Shown: positions 9,501 through 18,243, numbered from the stretch's first letter. The stretch is 64,000 nucleotides of DNA from Bacillota bacterium (GCA_013178125.1 JABLXJ010000005.1:1-64000), one strand, 5' to 3'. Made by a program: numbers and translations. Notes: generated from the letters alone by a model not told the origin.

Positions 9501-9897
9501 GCTCGATCTTGAAGAAGTTGGTCTTGTAAGTCATCCCATCCGCATATGAATCCATCACCGCGCCGACGATGAAGTATTCGCCTTTGGAATGGTCGCAAAA
9601 CTCAAGGGCGATGTACGAAGTGATATCTCCCTGACGTAGGGACTTCTCGCCGTTTTCGGTAGCGACGCCGGTCTTGCAGCGGAGGTAGCCGAGAAGGTCG
9701 CGCCTTGTTTCCTCATGGGCCGATACGTTGAATCTCACCTGGCGCAGATCAGCCACGAGGACATATTGTATGGCATCGAGGATCGTAGACTTCCCTGTGC
9801 CGTTATCGCCGGTGAGAAGGACGCTCCCCTTGATATTGAGCTCCTCGTTACTGAAATAGTGCCAGTTGATGAGCCTGATCTTGGTCAATTCCTTCAT
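6562..9897 (-). CDS. jetC: Wadjet component JetC (SMC/MukB-like ATPase)
   Basis: Condensin-like motor ATPase of 1111 residues, the loop-extruding core of the Wadjet anti-plasmid complex. Walker A (GDNGTGKST) is at residues 30-38. Long charged coiled-coil arms flank a central hinge around residues 490-600. The ABC signature (KSGGETQTP) and Walker B (LMMFDEAFN) sit near the C-terminus, Walker B at about 1027-1035. The frame stays open far upstream into jetB, but ATG 9897 (MKELTKIRLINWHYF) is the family-typical start and lies 4 bp after the jetB stop. The last 25 residues are a short degenerate repeat (YKRLKD, YKQLED, EQLKD). It would assemble with JetA and JetB (kleisin and KITE-like) and hand DNA to JetD. 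Confidence 0.92.
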   Translation of the reverse strand: MKELTKIRLINWHYFSNEELNIKGSVLLTGDNGTGKSTILDAIQYVLVADLRQVRFNVSAHEETRRDLLGYLRCKTGVATENGEKSLRQGDITSYIALEFCDHSKGEYFIVGAVMDSYADGMTYKTNFFKIERQRITDDLFLAGKRPRNIREFKIHMKGYDAIVYPSVEQYREDLLMKLGSLGERFFTLFVKAISFKPITDIRQFVYSYVLDEKRVNIDIMRENFERYKEYSDLVEQTKAKIAALEGIRAKYEDIGQEHERALTQDYLICRATLEQEEERLQELSNGESQKNAALDRVLAALGEARQDEDSLDQRYIACRDLLAANATYQRIRELQAEIGRLNQERSNIRVRISDLKRLAAEESREVSALVEAASPEALEEGRKILDELRHLLDAIQHEDEGVKDCASTVERARELFANLNFRWSKELWERQNELQSLDQQARALEKELESLRAHKLVYDRKITDLRDLIAERAWEDLQADVKPAILCELLEVPNEKWQDAVEGFLNTQRFDLIVPPRYFDFALSIYEKYKRAKNISGVGLVNTGKVLEGGYRAEPNSLATEVKTNDPHARAYINQLLGRVIKCENEQELKRYRQAITSTCMTYRNNVARQIPFHVYETPFIGQRAYARQIALKEAQLREIDASREALKAECARGKRLVDLTAGKDERFYRIRENLGAFEDLQDLERRLAALERELDSIDVSDVKRIEDEMAQIKAELDRARERIRSLSRQEGQLTSEIKACQERQVEANLAREQRAADLESFLARHPGREEAWEDRYRRERASKPAAQIIANFTASRKGLETIIAKKREELTLLQMNYNSAYHFGGLTNPDDIGEYEAERKKLIESELPEYEEKINVAKKEAEEEFKEHFVYRLKENIETAQMEFNLLNDALKEVEFGGDHYHFMVTPAAEYKKFYDMIMDVHLVEGSLFDDAFQSRHKEAIDTFFERILTESEEELNESLDLFTDYRTFLDYDIRITNSAGEQAFFSRVCREKSGGETQTPYYVAIVASFLQLYRARTSEQTIRLMMFDEAFNRMDSDRIENSLRFISSLGLQCIIAAPTEKCEYITPHVTTTLLVMRNGNYNWVEDYKRLKDYEYKQLEDGEQLKDAV

Positions 9898-9901
9898 GGA
9901 T

Positions 9902-10804
9902 TCACGCTCCCCTTGTCGCCGCGACTTCAGCCGCGACTTCAACTTGAATAGCCTCGAGCTCAGCCTCAACGGCGGCGGTCTCGTCGCCCGTAGTATCGCC
10001 TTCCACGGTATAGCCCTCCATGGCTTCAGCTCCCGCGCCGCCGTTCCCCCCGGCTTCAACCTCCGTGGCTTGAGCCTCCATAGCGTCGCCCGCAGCAGCG
10101 TCGCCCTCGCTGGCGTCACTCTCGGCAGTGCCACTCCCGGCAGTGTCACTCCCGGCAGTGTCACTCTCAGCAGCCTCACCCTCGTCAGCTTCGCGCCCGG
10201 CCTGGCGATAAGAAGCCAGCTTCTCATAAACCTGGCGTATGTCGTCCACCCGCACGGCAAGCAAGATCGAAGGCAAAAGGACCAGCCGGCAGTCGGGATC
10301 AATAGGGTTTCGATCGAGGACATCCACCAGGTTGAACCTCTTCATAAGGGAAATCGCATCCCGGAGCCCTTTCTTATCTATGGGTCTATCTCGTATTTGA
10401 AGGGCGGCATACTTCTCCTGGATCTCCCGCACCCTGATTACCACGTTTTCGGCAAGCGTAAGCTCTCGCCGCTTCTCCTCATAGCAAAGGCGGGCCAGAA
10501 GCAAGATTATGCTCTCCTGGAGCCTGAGCTGCAGCCGGTTGAACCCGTCCCGGTTCACAGCCTGGTATACCCCGAGCCCCTTGTCCCCTATCAGGTCCCA
10601 CCCGGACATCCCCAGGTATTCACGAATCATGGACTCATGCCGCTCGATGAAATAGTAGTCACGCCGCTGGTCTTCTTTTCTCTTGGTAATGTAGGTCTGC
10701 GCGAGGAGCTTGTTCACTATTCTCCTAAAATCCTCGCGCTGCCCCGCGGTGAAAGCCTCATACTCAACAACCCAATTCATCATCGGCACCATCATCGGCA
10801 TCAT
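9902..10804 (-). CDS. jetB: Wadjet component JetB (MukE/KITE-like)
   Basis: Predicted winged-helix KITE-type subunit (MukE-like) of the Wadjet complex, 300 residues. It bridges the kleisin JetA and the JetC heads. The first 210 residues are the conserved part (VEYEAFTAGQREDFRRIVNKLLAQTYI at the N-terminus). The last 90 residues are a strongly acidic Ala/Asp/Glu/Gly/Thr tail built from repeats such as SDTAG, SDTAG, SGTAE, with no counterpart expected in the family. The start overlaps the jetA stop by 4 bp (ATGA), so the two are translationally coupled; a tandem ATGATGCCG-type repeat at the start offers several in-frame ATG codons. Confidence 0.88.
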   Translation of the reverse strand: MMPMMVPMMNWVVEYEAFTAGQREDFRRIVNKLLAQTYITKRKEDQRRDYYFIERHESMIREYLGMSGWDLIGDKGLGVYQAVNRDGFNRLQLRLQESIILLLARLCYEEKRRELTLAENVVIRVREIQEKYAALQIRDRPIDKKGLRDAISLMKRFNLVDVLDRNPIDPDCRLVLLPSILLAVRVDDIRQVYEKLASYRQAGREADEGEAAESDTAGSDTAGSGTAESDASEGDAAAGDAMEAQATEVEAGGNGGAGAEAMEGYTVEGDTTGDETAAVEAELEAIQVEVAAEVAATRGA

Positions 10805-12261
10805 CGGCCCGCCTTTATCTTTCGCTTGATCAGAATATCCTTGAGCTCAAGTAAACCGTCAGCGCCCATTGCACTAAAACGCCGGCCGTCAAATTCCGCG
10901 GTATAGTCCACCATTCTGGAATGGCTGTATGCCGCAACATAGATCATGCGGACTAGATCTTCTATTGTCTCCAGGGGGAATTGGGACACGCGCGCGCTTT
11001 CTCTCTCGCCAAGTTGCTGCAGGACAAATTCATTTATATGTTCACGCGTCATTTTGTTCGCGAGTCGTTCCTTGATCCTGGCGAGCGTCCGGGCGCGCTC
11101 CTTTGGATCCAGCTCCGCAAGGCTCACAAGGTCCTCCGGGTTGTGGCCCCTGCTGATTTCCCTTGCCGTATAGAGGGAGGCCACATCAAGGAAATTTTGT
11201 TCATAGATGCTGAAAAGCCCTCTTATTGGAGCCGGCACGCTACTATCCTTTCCAAATGAAGATTCCTTTAACAAACCTGCCAGGTATTTTAATACCTCCA
11301 GTAGCTGGCCCTCTGTATCCCTGCTGCTGTTGAGGATGTATTTTATCTGCATAAACGAGGAATTCGCGTACTGGGCGTTGCGCCTGTCGATTTCTTCGAG
11401 GAGGTTGTCCATGTTGAGGTAGCTCTGACGAATGAAATCCAGGCGCCGGTAAGCATCCTGCTTCGCCTCGTCAATGGTCCTAAACCGGCCGCGCCTGACA
11501 TCCGCCGCCGCTATCTCAGCGACCCACAGGTCATTCTCGTACCATTCGCTGATCTTGCTGATAATCCGCGGCCGGTATTTGGAGACGTTGTCCGAGGTCT
11601 TGAGGCGGTGGTACGAACGGTCCAGTATCTCCTGCTTGTAATCCTCGAAGTGAATCTTGAGGATCTCCTGAGGCTTCTTTTCCTTGAGCACGAGCTCGAT
11701 GTAGCGCTTGATATTATGGTTTAGCGACTTTAGCCCATTGATCAGCTGCTCGGTCTGCTCATACGCCTTTTCGAGGGCAATATGTCCCTGTTTCCCCGCT
11801 TCCTCAGAATAGAGCAAGGTATAGGTGGCATACACGTAGCCCTGGTACTCCGCCTGGTAGCTGCGCCTGATCTTGTCCAGCGTGTCAATGATTCTGATGG
11901 CGTAGTCAGTGAGATTGACATATTGCTCATAGTTGCTGTAGGTCTCGATTGCGACCCATCCGCATTCCTCGAGCTTACGCAGGATGAAACTGGCCCTATC
12001 CCTAACGGTGGCGGCGGCAAGCATGGAATTCTCCCATATTTCGTCATCCAGGGCCCGGGTCAGAGAAGCATCTGAGTTACTTGCCATTTCCTCCTCGATG
12101 ACTTCAACCAGGCAATCTATGACGACCTCCCGCGGGAGACCGAAGTTTATGAGGAGGTATTGCTGGTAAATGGCAAAGATGGCCTCTGAATACAGGGCTT
12201 TTAGTGGGCTCGCAAGAATACTGAAAAACTTGTCCGGGACAATGTCAAATAGCTTTGCCAT
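10801..12261 (-). CDS. jetA: Wadjet component JetA (MukF/kleisin-like)
   Basis: First gene of the jetABCD operon, about 486 residues, matching the Wadjet JetA (MukF-like kleisin) family in size, position and sequence character. An N-terminal winged-helix part (MAKLFDIVPDKFFSILASPLKALY) is followed by long helical segments and a C-terminal helical domain. Kleisins close the SMC ring and carry JetB. ATG 12261 is preferred over the upstream 12282 start because AGGACGG sits about 6-10 bases before it. The four genes are on one strand with overlaps or gaps of a few bases, typical of a single transcript. Wadjet is known to restrict plasmid transformation; function here is inferred from the complete gene set. 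Confidence 0.88.
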   Translation of the reverse strand: MAKLFDIVPDKFFSILASPLKALYSEAIFAIYQQYLLINFGLPREVVIDCLVEVIEEEMASNSDASLTRALDDEIWENSMLAAATVRDRASFILRKLEECGWVAIETYSNYEQYVNLTDYAIRIIDTLDKIRRSYQAEYQGYVYATYTLLYSEEAGKQGHIALEKAYEQTEQLINGLKSLNHNIKRYIELVLKEKKPQEILKIHFEDYKQEILDRSYHRLKTSDNVSKYRPRIISKISEWYENDLWVAEIAAADVRRGRFRTIDEAKQDAYRRLDFIRQSYLNMDNLLEEIDRRNAQYANSSFMQIKYILNSSRDTEGQLLEVLKYLAGLLKESSFGKDSSVPAPIRGLFSIYEQNFLDVASLYTAREISRGHNPEDLVSLAELDPKERARTLARIKERLANKMTREHINEFVLQQLGERESARVSQFPLETIEDLVRMIYVAAYSHSRMVDYTAEFDGRRFSAMGADGLLELKDILIKRKIKAGR

Positions 12262-12879
12262 GAGCACCGTCCTGAATAGCATTTTATGCCGCTGAGTGCA
12301 GGTTCCTTAATCTGCGCTAATTTACCAACACATTCCAAGACTCACGGTGCTTGCGCGACGGGATCTTTGAAACCTGGCAGGGCCCTCGCGCCAAATTTCA
12401 ACGGAGCCGCGCCGCAAGCGCGTCGCCCCCGGCGTGCAACACCGTAACTTGCAACACCGTGACTCCTAGAAAAGTAGCGATAGTCTTCGAACCTACACTT
12501 GGCGGTTAGATCAGCCCGGCCCACGGGCACTACTGATGACGGGCACTACAGATATTATAGCATAAACAATTATGGCATAGATAATATTCGATATCACGTT
12601 CCTGCCACGCCCCTCACACCCCTCGCGCCTTCACGCCCCGGCACTTGCCCATCAGCCCCGACATTTGCGATCCAGGGTTCCATCAGACGTAGATCACGGG
12701 TGGAGCGGGAAGAGTAATATGAGTCACGAGCTAGGTGGGGCGTATGATGTATAACAGCGTTTGGGTCCGCTACCCTGGAGCGGCGCGGCGCCTGTCATTA
12801 AGCTTTACATTATGATAAAATACCTTTGAAGAGTTCTTTCTAAAAGATCGTTTCGATGTTTCAATATGGGGGAATCTAT
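12262..12879. other. Intergenic region between the Wadjet operon and the macrodomain gene
   Basis: About 600 bases without a convincing gene. It must hold the promoters of both divergent neighbours, but I could not pick a clear sigma-A promoter for either. A 15-bp near-exact tandem repeat (TGCAACACCGTAACT and TGCAACACCGTGACT) lies at about 12437-12466. A 12-bp element GAACCTACACTT at 12489-12500 is the exact inverted copy of AAGTGTAGGTTC at 4932-4943, just beyond the other end of the Wadjet operon. Confidence 0.45.
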
Positions 12880-13437
12880 ATGGAGATCAAGGTCAATGGC
12901 GCATCACTCCGGCTAGTCCGGGGCGATATCACGGCACAGGAGACCGAGGCAATCGTCAATGCCGCCAATTCAAGCCTCATGGGCGGTGGCGGGGTGGATG
13001 GGGCGATACATAGGGCCGGCGGGCCGCAGATCCTTGAGGAATGCAAGAAGATTCGCCGGGAAAAGGGCCCCTGCCCGCCCGGGAAAGCGGTGATTACCAC
13101 CGGAGGGCGGCTCAAAGCCCGCTATGTGATTCATACTGTCGGCCCGATCTGGCAGGGCGGGAATTACGGTGAGGATCAGGTCCTCGCCAACGCATACCAA
13201 AGCAGCTTGAAGTTGGCGAAGGAACACGGGATACGCACCATCTCCTTCCCGTCGATCAGCACAGGGGCTTACCGGTTTCCGATAGAGCGGGCAGCCAAGA
13301 TAGCCCTCAGCACCGTAAAGGAGTTCCTGGCAGCCGAGGACGGGTTCGACGAGGTGCGGTTCGTCCTGTTCAGCAATGCGGATTTGAGGGTTTATGAGGA
13401 GGCGGCAACCCCTTCCGGCCCCCTTTCGGATTTGTAA
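12880..13437 (+). CDS. Macrodomain protein (ADP-ribose/O-acetyl-ADP-ribose hydrolase family)
   Basis: Single macrodomain of 185 residues, the size of MacroD/YmdB-type enzymes that bind ADP-ribose and remove it from O-acetyl-ADP-ribose or proteins. Visible motifs are [20 protein letters not shown], then [14 protein letters not shown] (ADP-ribose loop 1), VITTGG, and [13 protein letters not shown] (loop 2). The ATG at 12880 is preceded by GGGGGA (12868-12873) at good spacing. It follows the Wadjet operon divergently and precedes a toxin-antitoxin pair. The location fits a role in NAD/ADP-ribose-linked defence or repair, but a housekeeping role is equally possible. Confidence 0.9.
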   Translation: MEIKVNGASLRLVRGDITAQETEAIVNAANSSLMGGGGVDGAIHRAGGPQILEECKKIRREKGPCPPGKAVITTGGRLKARYVIHTVGPIWQGGNYGEDQVLANAYQSSLKLAKEHGIRTISFPSISTGAYRFPIERAAKIALSTVKEFLAAEDGFDEVRFVLFSNADLRVYEEAATPSGPLSDL

Positions 13438-13609
13438 GATATATTATACCGTACAATCCCGGGATTAGGCGCCCGAGCGAGAAATTATCCTCACCGCGGG
13501 GCGCTCTAAACATGTTATGTCAGTTGGCATAGGTTATCCCAGGCGGATCGCGAGTCTCGACCCTTTTCGTCTTACAACATCTTGGGACGATCCATAAACT
13601 TTATGCCTA

Positions 13610-13638
13610 TTGACTATATCTATTGATTATGCTACTAT
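13610..13638 (+). promoter_or_regulatory. Putative sigma-A promoter of the VapBC-type pair
   Basis: TTGACT at 13610-13615 and TACTAT at 13633-13638 with a 17-bp spacer. The same layout (TTGTCT, same distance to the start codon) is conserved in front of the orphan antitoxin copy at 3516, which supports function. The expected transcription start would leave only a short leader before the SD. A short ACTATGCTACT duplication overlaps the -10 region. Confidence 0.45.
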
Positions 13639-13657
13639 GCTACTGGAGGTGATTCCC

Positions 13658-13876
13658 GTGCAACTCAATATCTACATTCCTAAAGAGAAAAGTGGCATAT
13701 TAACGGCCCTAGACCGGGTCGCGGAAACGACCAAGCGTCCCAAGAACGAAATAGTCCTTGAAGCACTCGAACGTTATTTGCCCGCCGTAGCTCCAGTTAC
13801 GCTCGGGGAATTCGGCCTGGGAAAGATGAACAAGGTCAGCCGTGCAGATCTCTATGAGGGAAGGTTAAAGCCTTGA
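13658..13876 (+). CDS. Antitoxin of a VapBC-type pair (ribbon-helix-helix-like)
   Basis: Small DNA-binding antitoxin of 72 residues. It opens with a short strand (VQLNIYIPKEK) followed by two helices (LTALDRVAETT and NEIVLEALERYL), the usual ribbon-helix-helix plan, and ends with a toxin-binding tail. GTG 13658 is chosen because GGAGGTGA at 13645-13652 is correctly spaced; the frame is open further upstream but overlaps the promoter. It overlaps the toxin start by 4 bp (TTGA). Such antitoxins neutralise the PIN toxin and repress their own promoter. A second, toxin-less copy is at 3564-3782. Confidence 0.8.
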   Translation: MQLNIYIPKEKSGILTALDRVAETTKRPKNEIVLEALERYLPAVAPVTLGEFGLGKMNKVSRADLYEGRLKP

Positions 13877-14331
13877 TTCTCGTGGATACAAATGTCCTGG
13901 TCTATGCCATTAACACCGATGTTCCGCAACATGAAATGAGCCGGGCGCTAGTAAAGGCTGTCCAAACAAGACAACTCGACGGCGCATTATTACCTCAGAT
14001 CCTCCTTGAATTCTTCGCCATAATCACAGATCGCCGCCGCGTTACAAAGCCTCTCGGAGCGAAGGAAGCATGGGAGCAGGTGGAGCTATTGAAGGCCATC
14101 TTTCCGGTGCTGGATGCGGGGCTCAAGTCTCTGGACTACCTCAAAGAGGTGCTAACAGAAGGGAAGGCAAAGGCCAGCGACATTTTCGATGCCTATTTAG
14201 TTGCCCAGATGAGAGCTTGCGGCATCTCCGTCATTTGCACTTACAATACCAGGGATTTCCGCAAGTATAGCGGTATCATCGCACAAACACCCGAATCACT
14301 CATCCTTCACCGGCAAGATTCGGCACATTGA
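13873..14331 (+). CDS. vapC: PIN-domain ribonuclease toxin (VapC-like)
   Basis: PIN-domain protein of 152 residues. It begins MILVDTNVLVYAINTD, giving the first acidic residue of the metal site (D5); further acidic residues are the E of QILLEFFAI, the D residues of KASDIFDAYLVAQM, and the terminal NTRDF block. VapC toxins are Mg-dependent RNases that usually cut tRNA or rRNA. It starts with TTG overlapping the antitoxin stop, so translation is coupled. The first codons of this gene are recognisable at 3779-3796 next to the orphan antitoxin. Confidence 0.85.
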   Translation: MILVDTNVLVYAINTDVPQHEMSRALVKAVQTRQLDGALLPQILLEFFAIITDRRRVTKPLGAKEAWEQVELLKAIFPVLDAGLKSLDYLKEVLTEGKAKASDIFDAYLVAQMRACGISVICTYNTRDFRKYSGIIAQTPESLILHRQDSAH

Positions 14332-14573
14332 GGATTCTCCCCGCGTCACTCTATGTTTTGCTTATCGGCGGACGCGTCTCGTGCATCCGTGAAATATTTT
14401 CCCATGGTTCTGTCTTTCCTAGTATTCCTTATCGGTTTTACCCGCCTTTCTGCATGTGATCCAGCCACTGGCCCCACATAGTTATAGCTTGCCATGTACC
14501 CTCCTCATGCCGCCGCATCCGTGTTCCCCGTCGGTATGAATATTGCTATAAATTGGGCCGAGGGGGGATAGAA

Positions 14574-17500
14574 TTGATACCCGAAATCGAATATATGACG
14601 TGTTATCTTGACGGCAGGTTGGGCCGCGCAAAGGAAATTCTGCGCAAGCTGATTGCTGAGCATCCCGATTATGCCGCTTTTCACGCCGACCTGGCGCTGG
14701 TGTATTTGCAGCAATGGGAGATCGCTGAAGCGCGAGAGGCAGCGGAAAAAGCTCGGGCGCTTGTGGCCTCCGGAAACGACGCTACGCCGCCAGGCGAGGA
14801 GCTTTCGAGCGATACTTCCTCAAGCAATATGTCCTCCGGAGGATCAGTTCCCGCCCGTCCCGGCATCCTAGCTGCAGTCGGATTCGTCCGCGAAAGAATC
14901 GGCGACCATGAGGGTGCGCTGAGTCTCTATGAGGAAGCTAAGTCCGCTACCTCATCAATGGGTAGGCGACGGCTCTGGATCGACTATGCCATAGAACGGG
15001 TGAAGAAAAGGCTATCGGGCCATGAGGGCCTGGAAGAAGATAAGGAAGGCCAGAACGATTCTAGACCTCGACATGTCCAGGCTCAGCTTAGAATTTCATA
15101 TTTCTTAGATCCAAACCTCGGCCCTGACGCGCTTCGGTTGGTATGCGAACACATGAATCGGCTCATAGCGCGAGGTCACAAGGTCTATGCAATTGCGCGG
15201 GTAGACAAGCTAGACGGGCTTTTGGCAGAGATCATCCGTGTGCCGGCGAGAGAAGAACTCTATGAAAGGACGCCTGATTCCGATATAGTCGTGGCGACAT
15301 CCTGGAGGACTGCATTCGATGCGGCGCGGGTCCCCGGGGCAGCACCTTTCTATCTTGTGCAGCCTTCGCCGTGCCTCGAGCCGAAGAGGGGGCTAGCGGA
15401 AGGAAGCGGGGCGGAAAGCGCCGACCAGGCCTCAAAGAACCTCGAAGCCTCATTCAGGCTCCCCTTGAGACTCATTGCCTCCAGCGATTATGTGCGCAGC
15501 GTTCTGAAAGCGCGATATAACCGGAAGGCTGATGTAGTCCCTTATGGGGTGGATCTTAATATGGCGCCCAGCTTCCCTGGTAGGGTAGTACGGGCCGACA
15601 GTATATCCGGTACCAGCAGTATGCCCGGTGCCAAAGGTCAGACGAATGGGTCCACCGCCATGGTTCCGGATCCCAGTATGCAGGAAGTTGGTAAACTTCA
15701 AAGCGCAAAAGACCGTCTCACCAGACTTCTAGTGGTCGGTTCCGATGAAGATGAATGGATGGAAAATATCTATGCTGCGCTGAGGCTCATCGTCGAGCGA
15801 CGGCAGAATGAGGTGGAAGTGGTCCGGGTTTCCTCATCCCGGCGGCTGGACTTTTCATTCCATGTAGCAACGTGGGTCGAAAACCCCGACAGTAGCCAGC
15901 TCGCCCGAATCTTCTCCGATTGCGATGTTTTCATCACGGGCTCTCCCGAGGGTATTTTCTCACAGGGAGCGCTGACAGCCATGGCATATGGCCTACCCGT
16001 GGTTCTTTGCGCGCGGGAAGAAGGGATTTCTTCGTATATGGGTAAAGAGATCGCTTCGCATAAAGAAGAGATCGCTTCTCATACAGATGGGGAAGAAAGA
16101 ACCCGTATCAGCAATCTCGCGACGGGGCACGATATAGCGGAAGGATACACCGAATCTGCCCCATATCTGCTAGTGCTATTGAATGATGCAGAAGCGATAG
16201 CCAGAGCTATCGAAACCCTGATCGACGATGAGGATCTCCGGAAGAAGGTCGGCTCGAACGGTCAAGAGATCGTGAAGGCTCATACTTGGGACCGGGCTAT
16301 TGACCAGCTTGAAGGGCTCCTCCTGGCTGCAGTAACCGATGTGCAATTGGCTTACCCTTCAGCCGCGGCGCTCGGGGTTACGCCTGCTACCGGGAGAGGC
16401 ATGGGTGGTGATCGCGTCACTTTCGAATCGTCACCCCATGAATCAGTCTCCCAGGCATCCAGATTATCACCCAGGCGCCGCCCCACCCTCAGCCTCTGCA
16501 TGATCGTCAAGAACGAGGAGCGCTTCCTCGCCCGCTGCCTCGATAGCGTCAAAGATGTCGTAGATGAAATGATCATCGTTGACACAGGCTCCACCGACCG
16601 CACCGTCGAGATCGCCAAGAGCTACGGCGCCAAAGTCTACTTCCATGAATGGAAGAACGACTTCGCCGAGGCACGCAATGCGTCGCTGGAGAAGGCGACG
16701 GGGGACTGGATACTGGTGATGGATGCGGATGAGGTGCTAGTGCCGTCAAGCGTGGAGGAGCTCTACAGGCTCGCTGCAGCTGAACCTAAAGCTGTCTACT
16801 GTGCCCGGATTGTAAATGAAACAGGTTGGGATGACAATCAGGGCGAGGGATATGGGTTTGAGCATTATATGGCGCGGTTTTTCCCGAATGAGCCGGGGAT
16901 AAAATATCATGGCGCGGTGCACGAGAGGATTGTCCCCGAACCCGGCGCTGAGGTGCCGATCCTCGCGGCAAGCGGCATCATTATACGGCATGCCGGGTAT
17001 CGGAATGACATATCCCTCGGAAGGACGAAGCGCCTCAGGAATCTAGAATTACTTGAAAAAACCGTAAAGGATTATCCTGACCACCCTTTCTATCGTTATT
17101 CTCTCGGCGGAGCCTATTACGAGGCGGGGCGTCTTAGGAGCGCCCTTGAGCAGCTGCAGATTGGGTATGAGACGGCTCTTAAATGGCCAGACGAACTCTT
17201 CAGCAGGGGAATCGTAGTAGCAATCCTACAGCTCATGTCCACTATAAGTGACGGACTAGAGGAATCAGATTTACCCAAACGTTACCTGGAGCACGCGCTG
17301 GCGATCGAACCCAATAACCCCGATACTCTCTTTGCACTGGGTGAATTCTATAAAAAGACCGGTGATTTCGAGAAGGCGATTGACTTCTACAACAAGGCTG
17401 CTGAGCCGGGTTCCAGGCAATTTGTAGGTATGAGTCATAACCCTTCAACAAACACATGGGGGCCGAGACTTGGACTGTGTGCTACATATTGTGCTATGCA

Positions 17501-18098
17501 AGAATGGGATAAAGCCAGAAATGAACTCGTCACCGGGATACGTCTTTTTGGCAACGATAAAGAATTCGTGACTGCATGCAGACGCCTTTCCAAAATCATT
17601 GGAAAAGAGAATAATCCCGAAGCAGGTCGGATTGATTCCTGTCTGAAGGAATTCCTGTCTCAACATGAATCTGCAAACAATCATGTTCTGAGCTCGCCTG
17701 TCGATGGCCTTAGGAAAGTAGAATCTAATAGCCAGCAACCATTGCAGCTCGATGAGAGGGCGATGCCTATAAGTCAGGATGGACCCGAAAGCAGCATCAC
17801 TTTAATGGGCGGGAAGCACGGCGATAGTAATGAAGAGACCCTTAAAGCAGCGGCGACGGCTTACGACATGGGCAATTATACAGAAGCTATTGCGCTTTAT
17901 GGGAGAGTGCTCGATATTGACAATGTAGGTAGTCCAGATCTTTATCTTCGATATGGCCGCGCCCTCAAAATGGCTGGATATAAGAGGGAAGCCTTGCCTG
18001 TACTACTGAAAGCGCTAAATTACCAACCGAACGACCTGATCCTCATACAGGAACTAATAGACCTCACTGCGGAACTCAAAGCTCAGGTAAGTCTCTAG
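14574..18098 (+). CDS. Giant TPR/glycosyltransferase fusion, probable flagellin or surface glycosylation
   Basis: About 1174 residues with five regions. Residues 1-150 are TPR-like helices. About 170-590 form a GT4/GT-B-type glycosyltransferase (RISYFLDPNLGPDALRL, LIASSDYVRSVLKARY, ending with VLCAREEGISS and HTWDRAIDQLEGLL). About 640-880 form a GT2 domain (LSLCMIVKNEERFLARCLDS, MIIVDTGSTDRTVEIA, WILVMDADEVL). About 880-1000 and the last 60 residues are further TPR repeats. TTG 14574 is preferred because AGGGGGG lies at 14561-14567; ATG 14595 is an alternative. The gene ends tail-to-tail with flagellin, the usual place for large TPR glycosyltransferases acting on flagellin in Firmicutes. Substrate and acceptor are inferred from position only. 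A variable Ser/Gly-rich linker around residues 335-365 is also seen. Confidence 0.82.
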   Translation: MIPEIEYMTCYLDGRLGRAKEILRKLIAEHPDYAAFHADLALVYLQQWEIAEAREAAEKARALVASGNDATPPGEELSSDTSSSNMSSGGSVPARPGILAAVGFVRERIGDHEGALSLYEEAKSATSSMGRRRLWIDYAIERVKKRLSGHEGLEEDKEGQNDSRPRHVQAQLRISYFLDPNLGPDALRLVCEHMNRLIARGHKVYAIARVDKLDGLLAEIIRVPAREELYERTPDSDIVVATSWRTAFDAARVPGAAPFYLVQPSPCLEPKRGLAEGSGAESADQASKNLEASFRLPLRLIASSDYVRSVLKARYNRKADVVPYGVDLNMAPSFPGRVVRADSISGTSSMPGAKGQTNGSTAMVPDPSMQEVGKLQSAKDRLTRLLVVGSDEDEWMENIYAALRLIVERRQNEVEVVRVSSSRRLDFSFHVATWVENPDSSQLARIFSDCDVFITGSPEGIFSQGALTAMAYGLPVVLCAREEGISSYMGKEIASHKEEIASHTDGEERTRISNLATGHDIAEGYTESAPYLLVLLNDAEAIARAIETLIDDEDLRKKVGSNGQEIVKAHTWDRAIDQLEGLLLAAVTDVQLAYPSAAALGVTPATGRGMGGDRVTFESSPHESVSQASRLSPRRRPTLSLCMIVKNEERFLARCLDSVKDVVDEMIIVDTGSTDRTVEIAKSYGAKVYFHEWKNDFAEARNASLEKATGDWILVMDADEVLVPSSVEELYRLAAAEPKAVYCARIVNETGWDDNQGEGYGFEHYMARFFPNEPGIKYHGAVHERIVPEPGAEVPILAASGIIIRHAGYRNDISLGRTKRLRNLELLEKTVKDYPDHPFYRYSLGGAYYEAGRLRSALEQLQIGYETALKWPDELFSRGIVVAILQLMSTISDGLEESDLPKRYLEHALAIEPNNPDTLFALGEFYKKTGDFEKAIDFYNKAAEPGSRQFVGMSHNPSTNTWGPRLGLCATYCAMQEWDKARNELVTGIRLFGNDKEFVTACRRLSKIIGKENNPEAGRIDSCLKEFLSQHESANNHVLSSPVDGLRKVESNSQQPLQLDERAMPISQDGPESSITLMGGKHGDSNEETLKAAATAYDMGNYTEAIALYGRVLDIDNVGSPDLYLRYGRALKMAGYKREALPVLLKALNYQPNDLILIQELIDLTAELKAQVSL

Positions 18099-18156
18099 CA
18101 AGGCAAACCGTGCTACGTTCGTGTTGATGATGAACATGGAATTCCCCCTAAAATGG

Positions 18157-18190
18157 ATACCGCGGAGGTCTTATGACCCTCGCGGTATTT
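18157..18190. terminator. Shared hairpin between convergent glycosyltransferase and flagellin genes
   Basis: An inverted repeat (ATACCGCG at 18157-18164 and CGCGGTAT at 18181-18188, with AGG/CCT extending the stem) lies in the 145-bp gap between two converging genes. A short T run follows on the + strand and ATTTTA on the other, so it may stop transcription from both sides. Confidence 0.5.
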
Positions 18191-18243
18191 CGTCCTGCTC
18201 ATGTTATGGTTCTGATGAACAACCCACTTAAATTACTACATAT

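Noticed and set aside
9898-10323. N-terminal extension of JetC into jetB
   Set aside because: The extension translates jetB repeats in another frame; the family start MKELTKIRLINWHYF lies at 9897.
9866-10906. Long rightward frame of 346 codons opposite jetB/jetC
   Set aside because: It mirrors the coding bias and Ala/Gly/Ser repeats of jetB on the other strand, lacks an SD, and no family is recognisable.
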